Below the pieces are notes generated by a model that saw nothing but the letters and a program-made list of their open reading frames with translations, made no database searches and had not been told where the DNA came from. The translations under genes were made by a program, and so were the position numbers. 64,000 nt of DNA from Tragulus kanchil (lineage: Eukaryota > Chordata > Mammalia > Artiodactyla > Tragulidae): positions 65,496,001-65,560,000 of the forward strand of contig JAIOJX010000002.1 of assembly GCA_022376925.1 (NCBI GenBank), read 5' to 3'. Shown here piece by piece: positions 22,981 to 34,905 of the stretch. Position 1 is the first letter of the stretch, and each line of letters opens with the position of its first letter.

Positions 22981-23379
22981 ACTCTTAATACTCAGATTAC
23001 CTGCCCCTTGCTGCAAACTTCTATATAGCCTGGCTCTTTCCCATGTCTCCTTGGAAACATTTCTCTCAGGGTCAGCTGGGATGATGTCTCCCAGGCTTGA
23101 AGTCCTCATAATTCCCACCAAAAAACCCAACTCTCAGCTTTTAGGCTTCATGTATTTTTTTCTCAGTTGACAACACTACATAGAGTTGCATTCACAAGTC
23201 TGAAATCCCTGAGTAAGATGCTTCCAAAAATCAAATGCAGAGATGGCAGAAGAACATAACCGTCACATGCATGCTAATGTGTCTTACTCTTACTTGGATA
23301 CAATGATAATGACCATAATAATAATTATACTACATAGTAATAAAGGCACAATAAACAGTAATAAAGAATGTTGAGTGCC
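22981..23379. other. Intergenic DNA, nothing recognised
   Basis: No supported features apart from a short ata/taa-rich stretch near 23305-23340. Confidence 0.45.
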
Positions 23380-25597
23380 AAAGAACTGATGCTTTCAAAC
23401 TGTGGTGCTGGAGAAGACCCTTGAGAGTTCCTTAGACAGCAAGGAGATCAAATCAGTCACTCCTAAAGGAAATCAACCCTAAACATTCATAGGAAGGACT
23501 GATGTTGAAGCTCCCATACTTTGGCCACCTGTGGCGAAGAGTCAACTCACTGGAAAGGACCTTGATGCTGAGAATGACTGAGAATAGAAGGATAAGGGGG
23601 TGACACAGAATGAGATAGTCAGATGACATAATCGACTCAACAGACATGAGTTTGAGCAAATATTGGGAGATAGTGAGGGAAAAAGAAGCCTGGTGTATTG
23701 TAGCCCATGGGGTCACAAAGAGTCAGACATTACTGAGCAATTGAACAACAACAGCAACTATAATAGTAACAGCAAAGCTATGCTAATGAGTGGAACAGTC
23801 AACCAAGTATCCAAGCAGCCACTTTAAGAGGAATGAAACATCCTTAACTCAGATTTCCTCATGAGACTCCTTTGTGGTTGCTGAGGTGAAAATTGAGCCT
23901 ACTCACCCCAAATTAGTTCCAGTAAACAAAATTTAAAATAATAAATAGATTTTTGCTAAGCCCAATTTCTCTTTTCCAAGAGATAAGCTGCCAATTATAA
24001 CTGCCAGAACTACCACTAAACCTAAAAGCAGCCAGCTGAGTTGTTTATATCTCACAGGCTTAGTCAACTGAAACTATTAATATGTGGATAAGTCTCTTTA
24101 CCAGAAGAAAGTTATTTGTGTCACTGTCTGAAGCTTAAACCATTCAGTATGCCTCCCAAGAAAACTGACTTAGGATATTACACACACACACCCCAAAGAG
24201 GGGAAGATGCACCTAAGGGAACTTTTTTAGGACAATAACTCTGTAGCTGGAAGTGAATTAGTTATTATATCTATTTCAGCTCTTTCTCTATCTATGACAA
24301 TTATTTTTAACAGAAAGTTATGTTCATACTGAATGTGAAATGGAAATTAGAGAATCAACACAACATTCTGTTGTATCCAATAATTACTTGCAAGTTTCCG
24401 CTACTGAAGGCCAAGTTAGGATTAGGATAGTTCTTGTCCATCTAGAGCTGAAATTCTGGTATGACTGATAATAATAATTATACTACATAGAAAAAGCACA
24501 TCAGATGGGTTGCCAAGCTGATGTTCAAACTGTGGTGCTGGAGAAGACCCTTGAGAGTTCCTTAGACAGCAAGGAGATCAAATCAGTCACTCCTAAAGGA
24601 AATCAACCCTAAACATTCATAGGAAGGACTGATGTTGAAGCTCCCATACTTTGGCCACCTGTGGCGAAGAGTCAACTCACTGGAAAGGACCTTGATGCTG
24701 AGAATGACTGAGAATAGAAGGATAAGGGGGTGACACAGAATGAGATAGTCAGATGACATAATCGACTCAACAGACATGAGTTTGAGCAAATATTGGGAGA
24801 TAGTGAGGGAAAAAGAAGCCTGGTGTATTGTAGCCCATGGGGTCACAAAGAGTCAGACATTACTGAGCAATTGAACAACAACAGCAACTATAATAGTAAC
24901 AGCAAAGCTATGCTAATGAGTGGAACAGTCAACCAAGTATCCAAGCAGCCACTTTAAGAGGAATGAAACATCCTTAACTCAGATTTCCTCATGAGACTCC
25001 TTTGTGGTTGCTGAGGTGAAAATTGAGCCTACTCACCCCAAATTAGTTCCAGTAAACAAAATTTAAAATAATAAATAGATTTTTGCTAAGCCCAATTTCT
25101 CTTTTCCAAGAGATAAGCTGCCAATTATAACTGCCAGAACTACCACTAAACCTAAAAGCAGCCAGCTGAGTTGTTTATATCTCACAGGCTTAGTCAACTG
25201 AAACTATTAATATGTGGATAAGTCTCTTTACCAGAAGAAAGTTATTTGTGTCACTGTCTGAAGCTTAAACCATTCAGTATGCCTCCCAAGAAAACTGACT
25301 TAGGATATTACACACACACACCCCAAAGAGGGGAAGATGCACCTAAGGGAACTTTTTTAGGACAATAACTCTGTAGCTGGAAGTGAATTAGTTATTATAT
25401 CTATTTCAGCTCTTTCTCTATCTATGACAATTATTTTTAACAGAAAGTTATGTTCATACTGAATGTGAAATGGAAATTAGAGAATCAACACAACATTCTG
25501 TTGTATCCAATAATTACTTGCAAGTTTCCGCTACTGAAGGCCAAGTTAGGATTAGGATAGTTCTTGTCCATCTAGAGCTGAAATTCTGGTATGTACT
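23318..25597 (+). repeat. Tandem duplication F (1.13 kb x 2)
   Basis: Copy 1 is 23318-24467 and copy 2 is 24468-25597, offset 1130 over most of the length. The first ~60 bases of copy 2 contain deletions relative to copy 1 between ataataattatactacatag and ttcaaactgtggtgctgg. The unit contains a BovB 3' end. Confidence 0.97.
23385..23755 (+). mobile_element. BovB LINE 3' end (copied at about 24515-24885)
   Basis: It runs from aaagaactgatgctttcaaa through tgtggtgctggagaagaccc, aaatcagtcactcctaaagg, ctttggccacctgtggcga and gacatgagtttgagcaaa. It ends at atggggtcacaaagagtcag plus an (aac)n-like tail. This is the BovB C-terminal ORF region and 3' UTR, frame broken. The second copy comes from duplication F. 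Confidence 0.9.
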
Positions 25598-26234
25598 GAT
25601 AAATAAGATTTGACTGACGTCTGACATTAATTACAGTGGTGTCTTAACTGGCTTTTTGGCCTGGAGTATTTTATGTTGAATTCTAACAGGCAGGATGTAA
25701 ACAAGAATAAACAATGTGTTTATCTTTGAGGCTCCATTAACTGCCATTGTCTGTTTAAGCATATTACAGCAAAACTGCTAATAAAAAATCTAATTTGTGA
25801 CTTTGCGTTGTGACTTCAATAAACTTAAACTCATCAAAAGGTCTTAGAATTGCTCATGTTAAAAGAAAGTCTGGGTTTTTTGAACTAATTATAGGTTGGA
25901 AATACCTCTAATAAAAAATAGAATTATCATAAAGTATCAAATATTATCTAAACTAAAATAATGAAAAAATAATTATAAACCATTTTGAACAAGGCTTTGC
26001 AAGTATATCTGGTAGATAATATCTATTCTGGTGAGTAAAAATAACTAATTGTATCTAAGGAACAAGAAAGTATTAAAAGAAAAATACAAATGGATAAAAA
26101 TGTTACATTTAGTGCAGCAATATATCCCTTATTATAAATACGAAAAAAGAAGGTGTATTCTTTTTTCTTTACAAAATTTCAGTTTCTCTGTCTTCTCACT
26201 AATTAGATATTGAACACACTGAACATGGGTCCAA
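23756..26234. other. AT-rich intergenic DNA, duplicated
   Basis: No genes recognised. A short CA repeat lies at 24180-24192 and again at about 25310-25322. Segments occur two or three times through duplications F and G. Confidence 0.45.
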
Positions 26235-27572
26235 GAGGTCAAATATTATATTAACTGCATTGCATGTATTATCTCAATCTTCTCAATAATCCTATGAAAT
26301 AAGTTATATTATTTTTCTTTATGTGTGACATAAAGCAAAATTACGACCCTAAAAAGTTAAGCAACTAGCAGAAAATCACATAGCGGTTTAAACTCAGGGT
26401 AGTCAAACTTTAAAGCTACTGCTCATAACTTCAAGAAAATTTGCTTTATGAACAATAACTCTGGGAACTTTTGACAATAACTCTGTAGCTGGAAGTGAAT
26501 TAGTTATTATATCTATTTCAGCTCTTTCTCTATCTATGACAATTATTTTTAACAGAAAGTTATGTTCATACTGAATGTGAAATGGAAATTAGAGAATCAA
26601 CACAACATTCTGTTGTATCCAATAATTACTTGCAAGTTTCCGCTACTGAAGGCCAAGTTAGGATTAGGATAGTTCTTGTCCATCTAGAGCTGAAATTCTG
26701 GTATGTACTGATAAATAAGATTTGACTGACGTCTGACATTAATTACAGTGGTGTCTTAACTGGCTTTTTGGCCTGGAGTATTTTATGTTGAATTCTAACA
26801 GGCAGGATGTAAACAAGAATAAACAATGTGTTTATCTTTGAGGCTCCATTAACTGCCATTGTCTGTTTAAGCATATTACAGCAAAACTGCTAATAAAAAA
26901 TCTAATTTGTGACTTTGCGTTGTGACTTCAATAAACTTAAACTCATCAAAAGGTCTTAGAATTGCTCATGTTAAAAGAAAGTCTGGGTTTTTTGAACTAA
27001 TTATAGGTTGGAAATACCTCTAATAAAAAATAGAATTATCATAAAGTATCAAATATTATCTAAACTAAAATAATGAAAAAATAATTATAAACCATTTTGA
27101 ACAAGGCTTTGCAAGTATATCTGGTAGATAATATCTATTCTGGTGAGTAAAAATAACTAATTGTATCTAAGGAACAAGAAAGTATTAAAAGAAAAATACA
27201 AATGGATAAAAATGTTACATTTAGTGCAGCAATATATCCCTTATTATAAATACGAAAAAAGAAGGTGTATTCTTTTTTCTTTACAAAATTTCAGTTTCTC
27301 TGTCTTCTCACTAATTAGATATTGAACACACTGAACATGGGTCCAAGAGGTCAAATATTATATTAACTGCATTGCATGTATTATCTCAATCTTCTCAATA
27401 ATCCTATGAAATAAGTTATATTATTTTTCTTTATGTGTGACATAAAGCAAAATTACGACCCTAAAAAGTTAAGCAACTAGCAGAAAATCACATAGCGGTT
27501 TAAACTCAGGGTAGTCAAACTTTAAAGCTACTGCTCATAACTTCAAGAAAATTTGCTTTATGAACAGTAAGT
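25349..27572 (+). repeat. Tandem duplication G (1.11 kb x 2)
   Basis: Copy 1 is about 25349-26460 and copy 2 is 26461-27572, offset 1112. Because it overlaps duplication F, the block gacaataactctgtagctgg occurs three times, at 24231, 25361 and 26473. It contains a MIR relic. Confidence 0.97.
26235..26430 (+). mobile_element. MIR SINE relic (copied at 27347 and 28466)
   Basis: tgcatgtattatctcaatct, tcaataatcctatgaaataa, aaaagttaagcaactagcag and aaatcacatagcggtttaaa follow the MIR order 'tttaatcctcacaacaacc...gttaagtaacttgcccaagg tcacacagc'. Three copies exist because of duplications G and H. Confidence 0.7.
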
Positions 27573-29468
27573 TTCTGGATTTTTTTTGAATGTTCAGGGC
27601 ATTTATTATTAGTAGTCATTCTAAGAGCTCTAGCTATGTATACCTCTGTGCCCTGGGTTTTCAAACTCTCTTTTTCAAAATCTCACATGAAGTAATCTTT
27701 GGCTTCATTTCATATTCAACGAGCAAACCTGTCCATATGTCTAGCAGCTACTTAAGAATACACAATAAAACATTTTAATTAATTGACAAATTTTCAGACA
27801 TTAGAACAAAATGAAAAGTTGATTAGGATTCAACCCATAGTAAGTGGAAACTGGGCATGAAAAAGAAAATGCACGGTGCCCTACTACCAATGTTTACAAC
27901 AGCTTCAGTAGTCAAAACTCAGAGATGATCACTGACATTTTAACTAACACAAGCTTTAGGCTATTTGGTTACCTGGTCAAACCAACTCGCATAAAATATG
28001 TTATTTCTGGTATATAGTCTTAGACCTTTTAAAACATGCTCAAGTGGCTTTCTGGAATACCACTGTATTAGGGAAAAATAGCAGACTTGAAAGATACACC
28101 AAATAAACTGTACAATTGAATTAAAGTACAAATTTACTGTAACATATTCAATGTTCTGCCCTTTACTTTAGAAATAAATGAACTAAAAACAAAAGACTGT
28201 TGGGTATGCTATAAACTCTGGACATAAATTTCATGGAATTCAAGTAATTTTCAGCAGATTTCACCCTCCGTATGAAAACATCCAGAAGGAATCATCAAAA
28301 TTTCACTTCTTCCATTTTGAAACTAAGTCTGTGCTATGCTTCCATTAGCAATATATCCCTTATTATAAATACGAAAAAGAAGGTGTATTCTTTTTTCTTT
28401 ACAAAATTTCAGTTTCTCTGTCTTCTCACTAATTAGATATTGAACACACTGAACATGGGTCCAAGAGGTCAAATATTATATTAACTGCATTGCATGTATT
28501 ATCTCAATCTTCTCAATAATCCTATGAAATAAGTTATATTATTTTTCTTTATGTGTGACATAAAGCAAAATTACGACCCTAAAAAGTTAAGCAACTAGCA
28601 GAAAATCACATAGCGGTTTAAACTCAGGGTAGTCAAACTTTAAAGCTACTGCTCATAACTTCAAGAAAATTTGCTTTATGAACAGTAAGTTTCTGGATTT
28701 TTTTTGAATGTTCAGGGCATTTATTATTAGTAGTCATTCTAAGAGCTCTAGCTATGTATACCTCTGTGCCCTGGGTTTTCAAACTCTCTTTTTCAAAATC
28801 TCACATGAAGTAATCTTTGGCTTCATTTCATATTCAACGAGCAAACCTGTCCATATGTCTAGCAGCTACTTAAGAATACACAATAAAACATTTTAATTAA
28901 TTGACAAATTTTCAGACATTAGAACAAAATGAAAAGTTGATTAGGATTCAACCCATAGTAAGTGGAAACTGGGCATGAAAAAGAAAATGCACGGTGCCCT
29001 ACTACCAATGTTTACAACAGCTTCAGTAGTCAAAACTCAGAGATGATCACTGACATTTTAACTAACACAAGCTTTAGGCTATTTGGTTACCTGGTCAAAC
29101 CAACTCGCATAAAATATGTTATTTCTGGTATATAGTCTTAGACCTTTTAAAACATGCTCAAGTGGCTTTCTGGAATACCACTGTATTAGGGAAAAATAGC
29201 AGACTTGAAAGATACACCAAATAAACTGTACAATTGAATTAAAGTACAAATTTACTGTAACATATTCAATGTTCTGCCCTTTACTTTAGAAATAAATGAA
29301 CTAAAAACAAAAGACTGTTGGGTATGCTATAAACTCTGGACATAAATTTCATGGAATTCAAGTAATTTTCAGCAGATTTCACCCTCCGTATGAAAACATC
29401 CAGAAGGAATCATCAAAATTTCACTTCTTCCTTATTTTGGAAATCTAAGTCTGTGCTATGCTTCCATT
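27228..29468 (+). repeat. Tandem duplication H (1.12 kb x 2)
   Basis: Copy 1 is 27228-28346 and copy 2 is 28347-29468, offset 1118-1119. Copies start at agcaatatatcccttatt and end at gctatgcttccatt. Indels lie at the copy-1 end (cttccattttgaaactaag versus cttccttattttggaaatc). Frames at 27590 and 28708 are identical copies and not gene-like. Confidence 0.97.
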
Positions 29469-29905
29469 CAAGAGACCAGGACACATGGGAGGCTTTCACA
29501 GTATGAGTTTGATAAAACACACCAGCGATCTTCTAAACAAACTTGTCCAACAATTCCAACATTTGGTGGACTATAAAGGGCTTATTTTAAATTCTGTATC
29601 TAGAAGCACATTCTAGAGAAGTATAGAGATTTCCAAATTCTTTTGCTTGGAGGGGGATGAAGTTTGAGGAGTAGGGAACAGGTTGGGGGTGGGATCAGGG
29701 GTGAAAAAATTTATTCAAGAGATGTATGGTACAGAACATGTCTTTGGATGCATAAAAAAGAACTACTGCTTCCCTACTTGGGTGTTGTGAATAAAACTAA
29801 AAATAAAATAGGATTAATATTTCATGAAATAGATTGAATCAGTAAATCGTGACTTAAACATACGTGCATGATCACTGAGCACTTCTCTGCTGTTGGACAA
29901 ATGAA
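28662..29905. other. Intergenic DNA, nothing recognised
   Basis: AT-rich sequence with a G-rich patch at about 29650-29702. No repeats or exons recognised. Confidence 0.45.
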
Positions 29906-29919
29906 CAACCACAGATCTT

Positions 29920-30552
29920 TTTCTTTTTTTTTTTTTTTTGAACAGGTCTTTATTATTATTTTTTTTATTCTTTATTTTAAAGGTTTTACAGAGTTTTGTT
30001 GTTCACAGACATGTGTGTTCCCAGGTCAGTCATATGCATATCTATGGTCCTCAACCCCCCAGTTCGCCCCATCCCACCCCTCCAGACCATCACCCCAAGC
30101 CATTGTAAGCACTCCTATTCCCTTAGCACAATGACAATAGCTATCTTTTCCACACATAACAGTATAGGTTTCCATGTTACTCCCTCCATGCCTCCCCCTC
30201 ACTATTTCTTCCCCACAATGTCCCTATGTCTATGCTCTGTCTGTTTTTCCATATGTTCACTGCGTGTGTTATCAAGACTATCCTACTAGATTCCATATAT
30301 GTGTGTTAGTATACTGTATTTGTATTTCTGTTTTTGACTTACTTCACTTTTTATGATAGGTTCTAGAGCCAGCCACTTCATTAGGACTGAGTCTTCTGCA
30401 TTTCTTTAAACAGCTGAGTAGTATTCCATTGTATATATGTACCAGAACTTCTGGATCCATTCATTCGTCGATGGACATCTAGGTTGCTTCCATGTTCTGG
30501 CTATTGTATAGAGAGCTGCAATGAACGTTGGGATACAGGTGCTTCTTTCAGT
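29920..30552 (-). mobile_element. 5'-truncated young L1 with target-site duplication
   Basis: Read on the minus strand this is the end of L1 ORF2 (region encoding TMEYYSAV/K-like and ARTW.HPRC-like motifs) and the complete 3' UTR. It ends in poly(A), seen as T-runs at 29920-29940. The 14-bp repeat caaccacagatctt flanks it at 29906-29919 and 30553-30566. The nick site TCTT/GA fits the L1 endonuclease preference. It is the same L1 lineage as 3241-4473. Confidence 0.94.
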
Positions 30553-30566
30553 CAACCACAGATCTT

Positions 30567-31059
30567 GATGTAACTATGCAACTGTTTTTACCCAGTGTCA
30601 GTTTAAATCCTCGCTAGAAAAATGAAAGGCTTTCTAAAGAGAGATCCCTGCAGCACACATACAAAGATATGCAAAGAACACTATGAGCCAGTCAACTTGC
30701 CACCAGAGTAATGTACATAGGGGTAGGGAATAAAACTAGAATTCAAATTACAAGATATTCAGGACAGAAATGTTACCTATTGAATTGGCCCATGTGGCTC
30801 TATATATACAAGCAGTTTCCTTCCTTCCTCTCCCCACTGTTCTTATCAATTGTTTCAGTCAAATTCAGGTGTTTAAAAAAAAAAAAAAGTAACCATGGGT
30901 TGTGTGCATGGAGCAATAACAGAGAAACTTGGAGAACCTAGAGCAAATACTTGCTACTTAGTGGAGAAGAACCACAAAACTCTAGGGTTTCCCTGATGTA
31001 CACACAGAGATAGTCATAGAATATACGCAAATTGAGTTCATCCATTTAGCTCTTTTCTT
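30567..31059. other. Intergenic DNA with an A-run
   Basis: A 14-base A-run lies at 30874-30887. No gene recognised. Confidence 0.45.
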
Positions 31060-31190
31060 TCTTTTCTTTTTTTAATTTTTTTAAGATGTACCCTATGGAA
31101 TGTGGGATCTTAGTTCCCCAACCAGGGATCAAACCTGTGCGCCATGCACTGGGAGTGCAGTCTTTAACCACTGGATTGCCAGGGAAGTCC
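31060..31190 (-). mobile_element. Short CHR-type SINE, antisense
   Basis: On the minus strand it begins gggacttccctggcaatcca, the CHR-type tRNA head, and has a B-box-like ggtttgatccctgg. It is truncated after ttccatagggtacatc and ends in an A-rich tail (T-rich at 31060-31082). Confidence 0.85.
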
Positions 31191-31344
31191 CTCTCTTTTA
31201 TTAAGGTAAATGTTTATAATGTCTGTAGTGCATTGGTAGCTGAACAGGTCAAATCGTGCCCAAGTTCAATTCATTATTTTATATTCTCACTGTCTTTGTC
31301 TCTTCTGTAACTTGATTTTGTTAACTGAAAATCATTTGATTAAT

Positions 31345-31490
31345 ATGATTAATATCTGTGTCCTCATTAGATTGTATACCCTATAAGGTGGTATGATGTC
31401 TATTTTTGGTCACTTTTGTCCCCAGAGTTGCAGGACAAAGTTAGCACAAGTGATACCAGTCAAACAGTCAATGAATGAACAAATTAATTA
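31345..31490 (+). mobile_element. L2/MIR-type 3' end relic
   Basis: tcctcattagattgtatacc, ctataaggtggtatgatgtc and cagtcaatgaatgaacaaat follow the L2 3' end pattern 'actagactgtaagctcc...gggcagggact...aatgaatgaa'. It is strongly decayed. Confidence 0.5.
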
Positions 31491-31567
31491 ATGCAACCAT
31501 TTTGATGAGAGCAAATTTTGATAAGTCACAGGCTTTATAAACCATTTGCACAGACTCCAAGACAGAC

Positions 31568-31655
31568 TTTATTACATAGAAGAATGTATTTGCAGAAAAG
31601 TTTAAGGAAAAACCATTCTCACACTGCTGAAGAACACAACCATTAATTGTGCCAT
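31568..31655 (-). CDS. Speculative terminal exon with polyadenylation signal
   Basis: On the minus strand a strong pyrimidine tract (tgtttttttccctttgtattcttc) ends in ggag just before 31655. This is followed by a short frame from atggcacaattaatgg to a TAA at 31602-31604, and then AATAAA at 31568-31573 with a GT-rich stretch downstream. This layout fits a last exon, and its phase is compatible with the candidate exon at 31932-32014. The peptide is short and hydrophobic and is not recognised. A frame in another phase stays open to about 31468, so the reading is ambiguous. Chance is a real possibility. Confidence 0.15.
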
Positions 31656-31769
31656 CTCCGAAGAATACAAAGGGAAAAAAACACAGTCCACAAATCAGTC
31701 TTAAATTGGCCAAACTCTAGAATGCTTTTCCATCCCTAACTTATGTGATTTTATCACTGCAATCTATTC

Positions 31770-31784
31770 GGGGGGGGGGGGGGG
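31770..31784 (+). repeat. Homopolymer run of 15 G
   Basis: An uninterrupted G-run followed by cgcagg. It is hard to sequence, so its true length is uncertain. Confidence 0.9.
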
Positions 31785-31931
31785 CGCAGGAAAGCCAAGT
31801 CAGATTTCTGACTTTTCAAATTATACTTCATAAGCTCTTAGCTAACATACAACAGATTTGTCTTGAGTGACCAAGCAATGAGATCTGACATCAGGCAATA
31901 TAGATAACACCATACCACATCTTAAAAATAC

Positions 31932-32014
31932 CTTTTCATGAGGCATACAAAAGCATAACATGATGCAGATTTTGCTGGCTTGCTTGAGTGGCGCCTTTAT
32001 CCATTTTCTGTAAG
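31932..32014 (-). CDS. Candidate exon 2 (copied at 33106-33188)
   Basis: On the minus strand the sequence attccctgcttattttag precedes cttacagaaaatgg. There are therefore two possible acceptors, giving starts at 32014 or 32007, and the block ends at gaaaag followed by gtattt, a fair donor. With the first acceptor the 83-nt exon is open and in phase with the candidate at 32396-32541. With the second acceptor a different frame reads KMDKGATQASQQNLHH before a stop. The gene is not recognised. It could equally be a non-coding exon or chance. Confidence 0.2.
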
Positions 32015-32395
32015 CTAAAATAAGCAGGGAATACTTCATTATTTATCTGTATGCAATCTATAATTATAAGCATCTGTGATGCTCATTACAAATGCTGTAA
32101 AATAGAGGAGTCAAAACCATATCCGTTACTTATGAACTAGAATATTTTCAGATCTGACTTAACATAATAAAATTTTCAGGATATTTTGTTTGATGGTAAG
32201 TATTTCAATAAAATGATATAGCTCTGATTCTTTCCTCTGTTACAATTTGTAGGCTTCCTAATGATAGAAAAAAAGGAAATTAATAACACTTTTGGAAGAA
32301 AAATTGTAGCCTAGGTTTTCATACTTAAGGTACAAGCCTCAAGAGTATGGAAGAAAGATATTCATAGAGACTGTAATGTTTTGTTAAGTATGTAC

Positions 32396-32541
32396 CATTA
32401 ACAAATTTCCTATTTTTTTCCATTTCTGTTATTGTAGGCGGGTAATAAAATACATCAGGTTGCACTTGATGCACCTTCAGTGGCCTGACAAATTCATTTT
32501 TATATTTTCGCACAGGATTTTGCTTTTCAAAAGTATATTTT
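32396..32541 (-). CDS. Candidate coding exon 1, gene unknown (copied at 33570-33715)
   Basis: On the minus strand a 146-nt open block lies between gatatacacag (acceptor, weak pyrimidine tract) and ATG|gtacat (moderate donor). It reads in one frame with a protein-like composition, including RKYKNEFVRPLKVHQ and QPDVFYYPPTITEMEKN. Phase is 2 in and 1 out. In-frame stops lie upstream of the acceptor, while the frame stays open past the donor for about 24 codons. I do not recognise the protein. The second copy is part of tandem duplication I, not independent evidence. Confidence 0.3.
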
Positions 32542-32899
32542 CTGTGTATATCATATTTCTATCATATTACCCAAAAATATTAGCACGTGTCATAGGTTTA
32601 TATGCCAGGTAGGGAAAGCCTTATCTCTCTTATTTCAGGAAGCTTTTAAAGGATTCTTGAGATCTGAGAAGTTGAAATACATTATTTTGAAGATTTTTGC
32701 TTTTCAAGTAACTCTGTAAAGAGAAGGCACTGTGCACCCAAACTGTTCTCAAATTCTAGCAGAATTATACACATTCTTACAGAATTATCTGATAGGTCTT
32801 AAAATCTAAAGAAATCCATTGCATAGTGTAATCACACATGTCTAGCAAATCCAAAGAAGAACGCATTTCTAGGATTTGTTTCTGCTTGCTTGTCTCTTC
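32542..32899. other. Intergenic/intronic DNA, nothing recognised
   Basis: AT-rich DNA upstream (on the minus strand) of the candidate exon. It is repeated at 33716-34090 and in part at 34957-35220. Confidence 0.4.
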
Positions 32900-34084
32900 T
32901 TTTCTTTTTTTTTGTGTTAAATTAAATTCCACACTTTGTTCAGAGTTTTAACTTGGTCCAGGATCCTATCCAGGATACCACATGACACTTACTCATCATG
33001 TCGCCTTATATCCCTTTTACTTTGATAACCTTGCCATTCTTAAAGAGTGCCTGTAAGACATTTTGTTCACCCTCCTTAGAGTTCATTACCACATCTTAAA
33101 AATACCTTTTCATGAGGCATACAAAAGCATAACATGATGCAGATTTTGCTGGCTTGCTTGAGTGGCGCCTTTATCCATTTTCTGTAAGCTAAAATAAGCA
33201 GGGAATACTTCATTATTTATCTGTATGCAATCTATAATTATAAGCATCTGTGATGCTCATTACAAATGCTGTAAAATAGAGGAGTCAAAACCATATCCGT
33301 TACTTATGAACTAGAATATTTTCAGATCTGACTTAACATAATAAAATTTTCAGGATATTTTGTTTGATGGTAAGTATTTCAATAAAATGATATAGCTCTG
33401 ATTCTTTCCTCTGTTACAATTTGTAGGCTTCCTAATGATAGAAAAAAAGGAAATTAATAACACTTTTGGAAGAAAAATTGTAGCCTAGGTTTTCATACTT
33501 AAGGTACAAGCCTCAAGAGTATGGAAGAAAGATATTCATAGAGACTGTAATGTTTTGTTAAGTATGTACCATTAACAAATTTCCTATTTTTTTCCATTTC
33601 TGTTATTGTAGGCGGGTAATAAAATACATCAGGTTGCACTTGATGCACCTTCAGTGGCCTGACAAATTCATTTTTATATTTTCGCACAGGATTTTGCTTT
33701 TCAAAAGTATATTTTCTGTGTATATCATATTTCTATCATATTACCCAAAAATATTAGCACGTGTCATAGGTTTATATGCCAGGTAGGGAAAGCCTTATCT
33801 CTCTTATTTCAGGAAGCTTTTAAAGGATTCTTGAGATCTGAGAAGTTGAAATACATTATTTTGAAGATTTTTGCTTTTCAAGTAACTCTGTAAAGAGAAG
33901 GCACTGTGCACCCAAACTGTTCTCAAATTCTAGCAGAATTATACACATTCTTACAGAATTATCTGATAGGTCTTAAAATCTAAAGAAATCCATTGCATAG
34001 TGTAATCACACATGTCTAGCAAATCCAAAGAAGAACGCATTTCCCTAGGATTTGTTTCTGCTTGCTTGTCTCTTCTTTTTCTTT

Positions 34085-34480
34085 TCTTTTTTTTTGTGTT
34101 AAATTAAATTCCACACTTTGTTCAGAGTTTTAACTTGGTCCAGGATCCTATCCAGGATACCACATGACACTTACTCATCATGTCGCCTTATATCCCTTTT
34201 ACTTTGATAACCTTGCCATTCTTAAAGAGTGCCTGTAAGACATTTTGTTCACCCTCCTTAGAGTTTCCAGTGGTTCTGTCATGATTAGACTGAGGTTACG
34301 GGATTTGGGGAGGAGACTGCAGAGGACAGTGTCATTTTCATAAGATTGAAAAGCAGACACACTGTCAATATGACTTACCCCTGTTGATATTGATTTCCAT
34401 CACCTGGCTGAGATAGGGTTTGTTAGGTTTCTCCACTCTAAAGTTATTCTATTTTCCCCTTGAAAATACTGTACTCTTTA
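34085..34480 (+). mobile_element. Ancient LINE relic (L1M-like; copied at about 35221-35617)
   Basis: ccacactttgttcagagttt, ttctgtcatgattagactga, tgatttccatcacctggctg and gttaggtttctccactctaa occur in the order I remember from an old mammalian L1 3' region ('...tcatgattagattcaggttatg...gatcacttggttaagg...ccaggtttctccactgtaaag'). Family assignment is from memory. A partial copy lies at about 32905-33086. Confidence 0.5.
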
Positions 34481-34739
34481 GAAAAAGACACTGTGCACAG
34501 GCCACACTGAGAAGTGGAGAGCTATGTTCTACCTCTTTAAGGGAGAAGCACCTGTAAGGTATTTTAAATTTCCCTTCACAGAGAATTATTCACTGGGATA
34601 TGAACATGGGACTCTTAGGGCAGTCTTCATCTGATTATTAATAAGTCATGTAACCCTAAGAAAATCATTTAGCTTTGGCTGGGTACAGTCTGTAAGGAAA
34701 ATGTTTTTAAAAATTAACAAAAAAATATTTTTAATCTGT

Positions 34740-34905
34740 TAAACATAATGCTATGTGCCAGGCTTTGTTATTAAGTGTTAGTAAATCTTGTCTCATAATC
34801 ACCATAACAACCTTATGAAGAAGGCATTATTATCCTAATTTTATAGATGTGGAAATTTGAAGTTCAGTGGGGCTAAAGTAGCCTGCCAAATTCACACATG
34901 CAATC
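34740..34905 (+). mobile_element. MIR SINE relic (copied at 35878 and in part at 37008)
   Basis: atgctatgtgccaggctttg, tcataatcaccataacaacc, ttatgaagaaggcattatta and ttttatagatgtggaaattt are the MIR signature 'ctatgtgccaggcactg...aatcctcacaacaacc...tatgaggtagg...ttacagatgaggaaa'. Confidence 0.85.

Larger units (their letters stand above)
31913..34265 (+). repeat. Tandem duplication I (1.17 kb x 2)
   Basis: Copy 1 is 31913-33086 and copy 2 is 33087-34265, offset 1174. It starts at taccacatcttaaaaatacc and ends at caccctccttagagtt. A few small indels lie near the end of copy 1 (catttctaggattt versus catttccctaggattt; tcttttctttt versus tctttttcttttctttt). The candidate exons on the minus strand are inside it, so they appear twice. 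Confidence 0.97.

Noticed and set aside
31468..31713. 81-codon minus-strand open frame
   Set aside because: It includes a run after the AATAAA signal and reads through an apparent acceptor. Only the short piece 31568-31655 is kept as a speculative exon.
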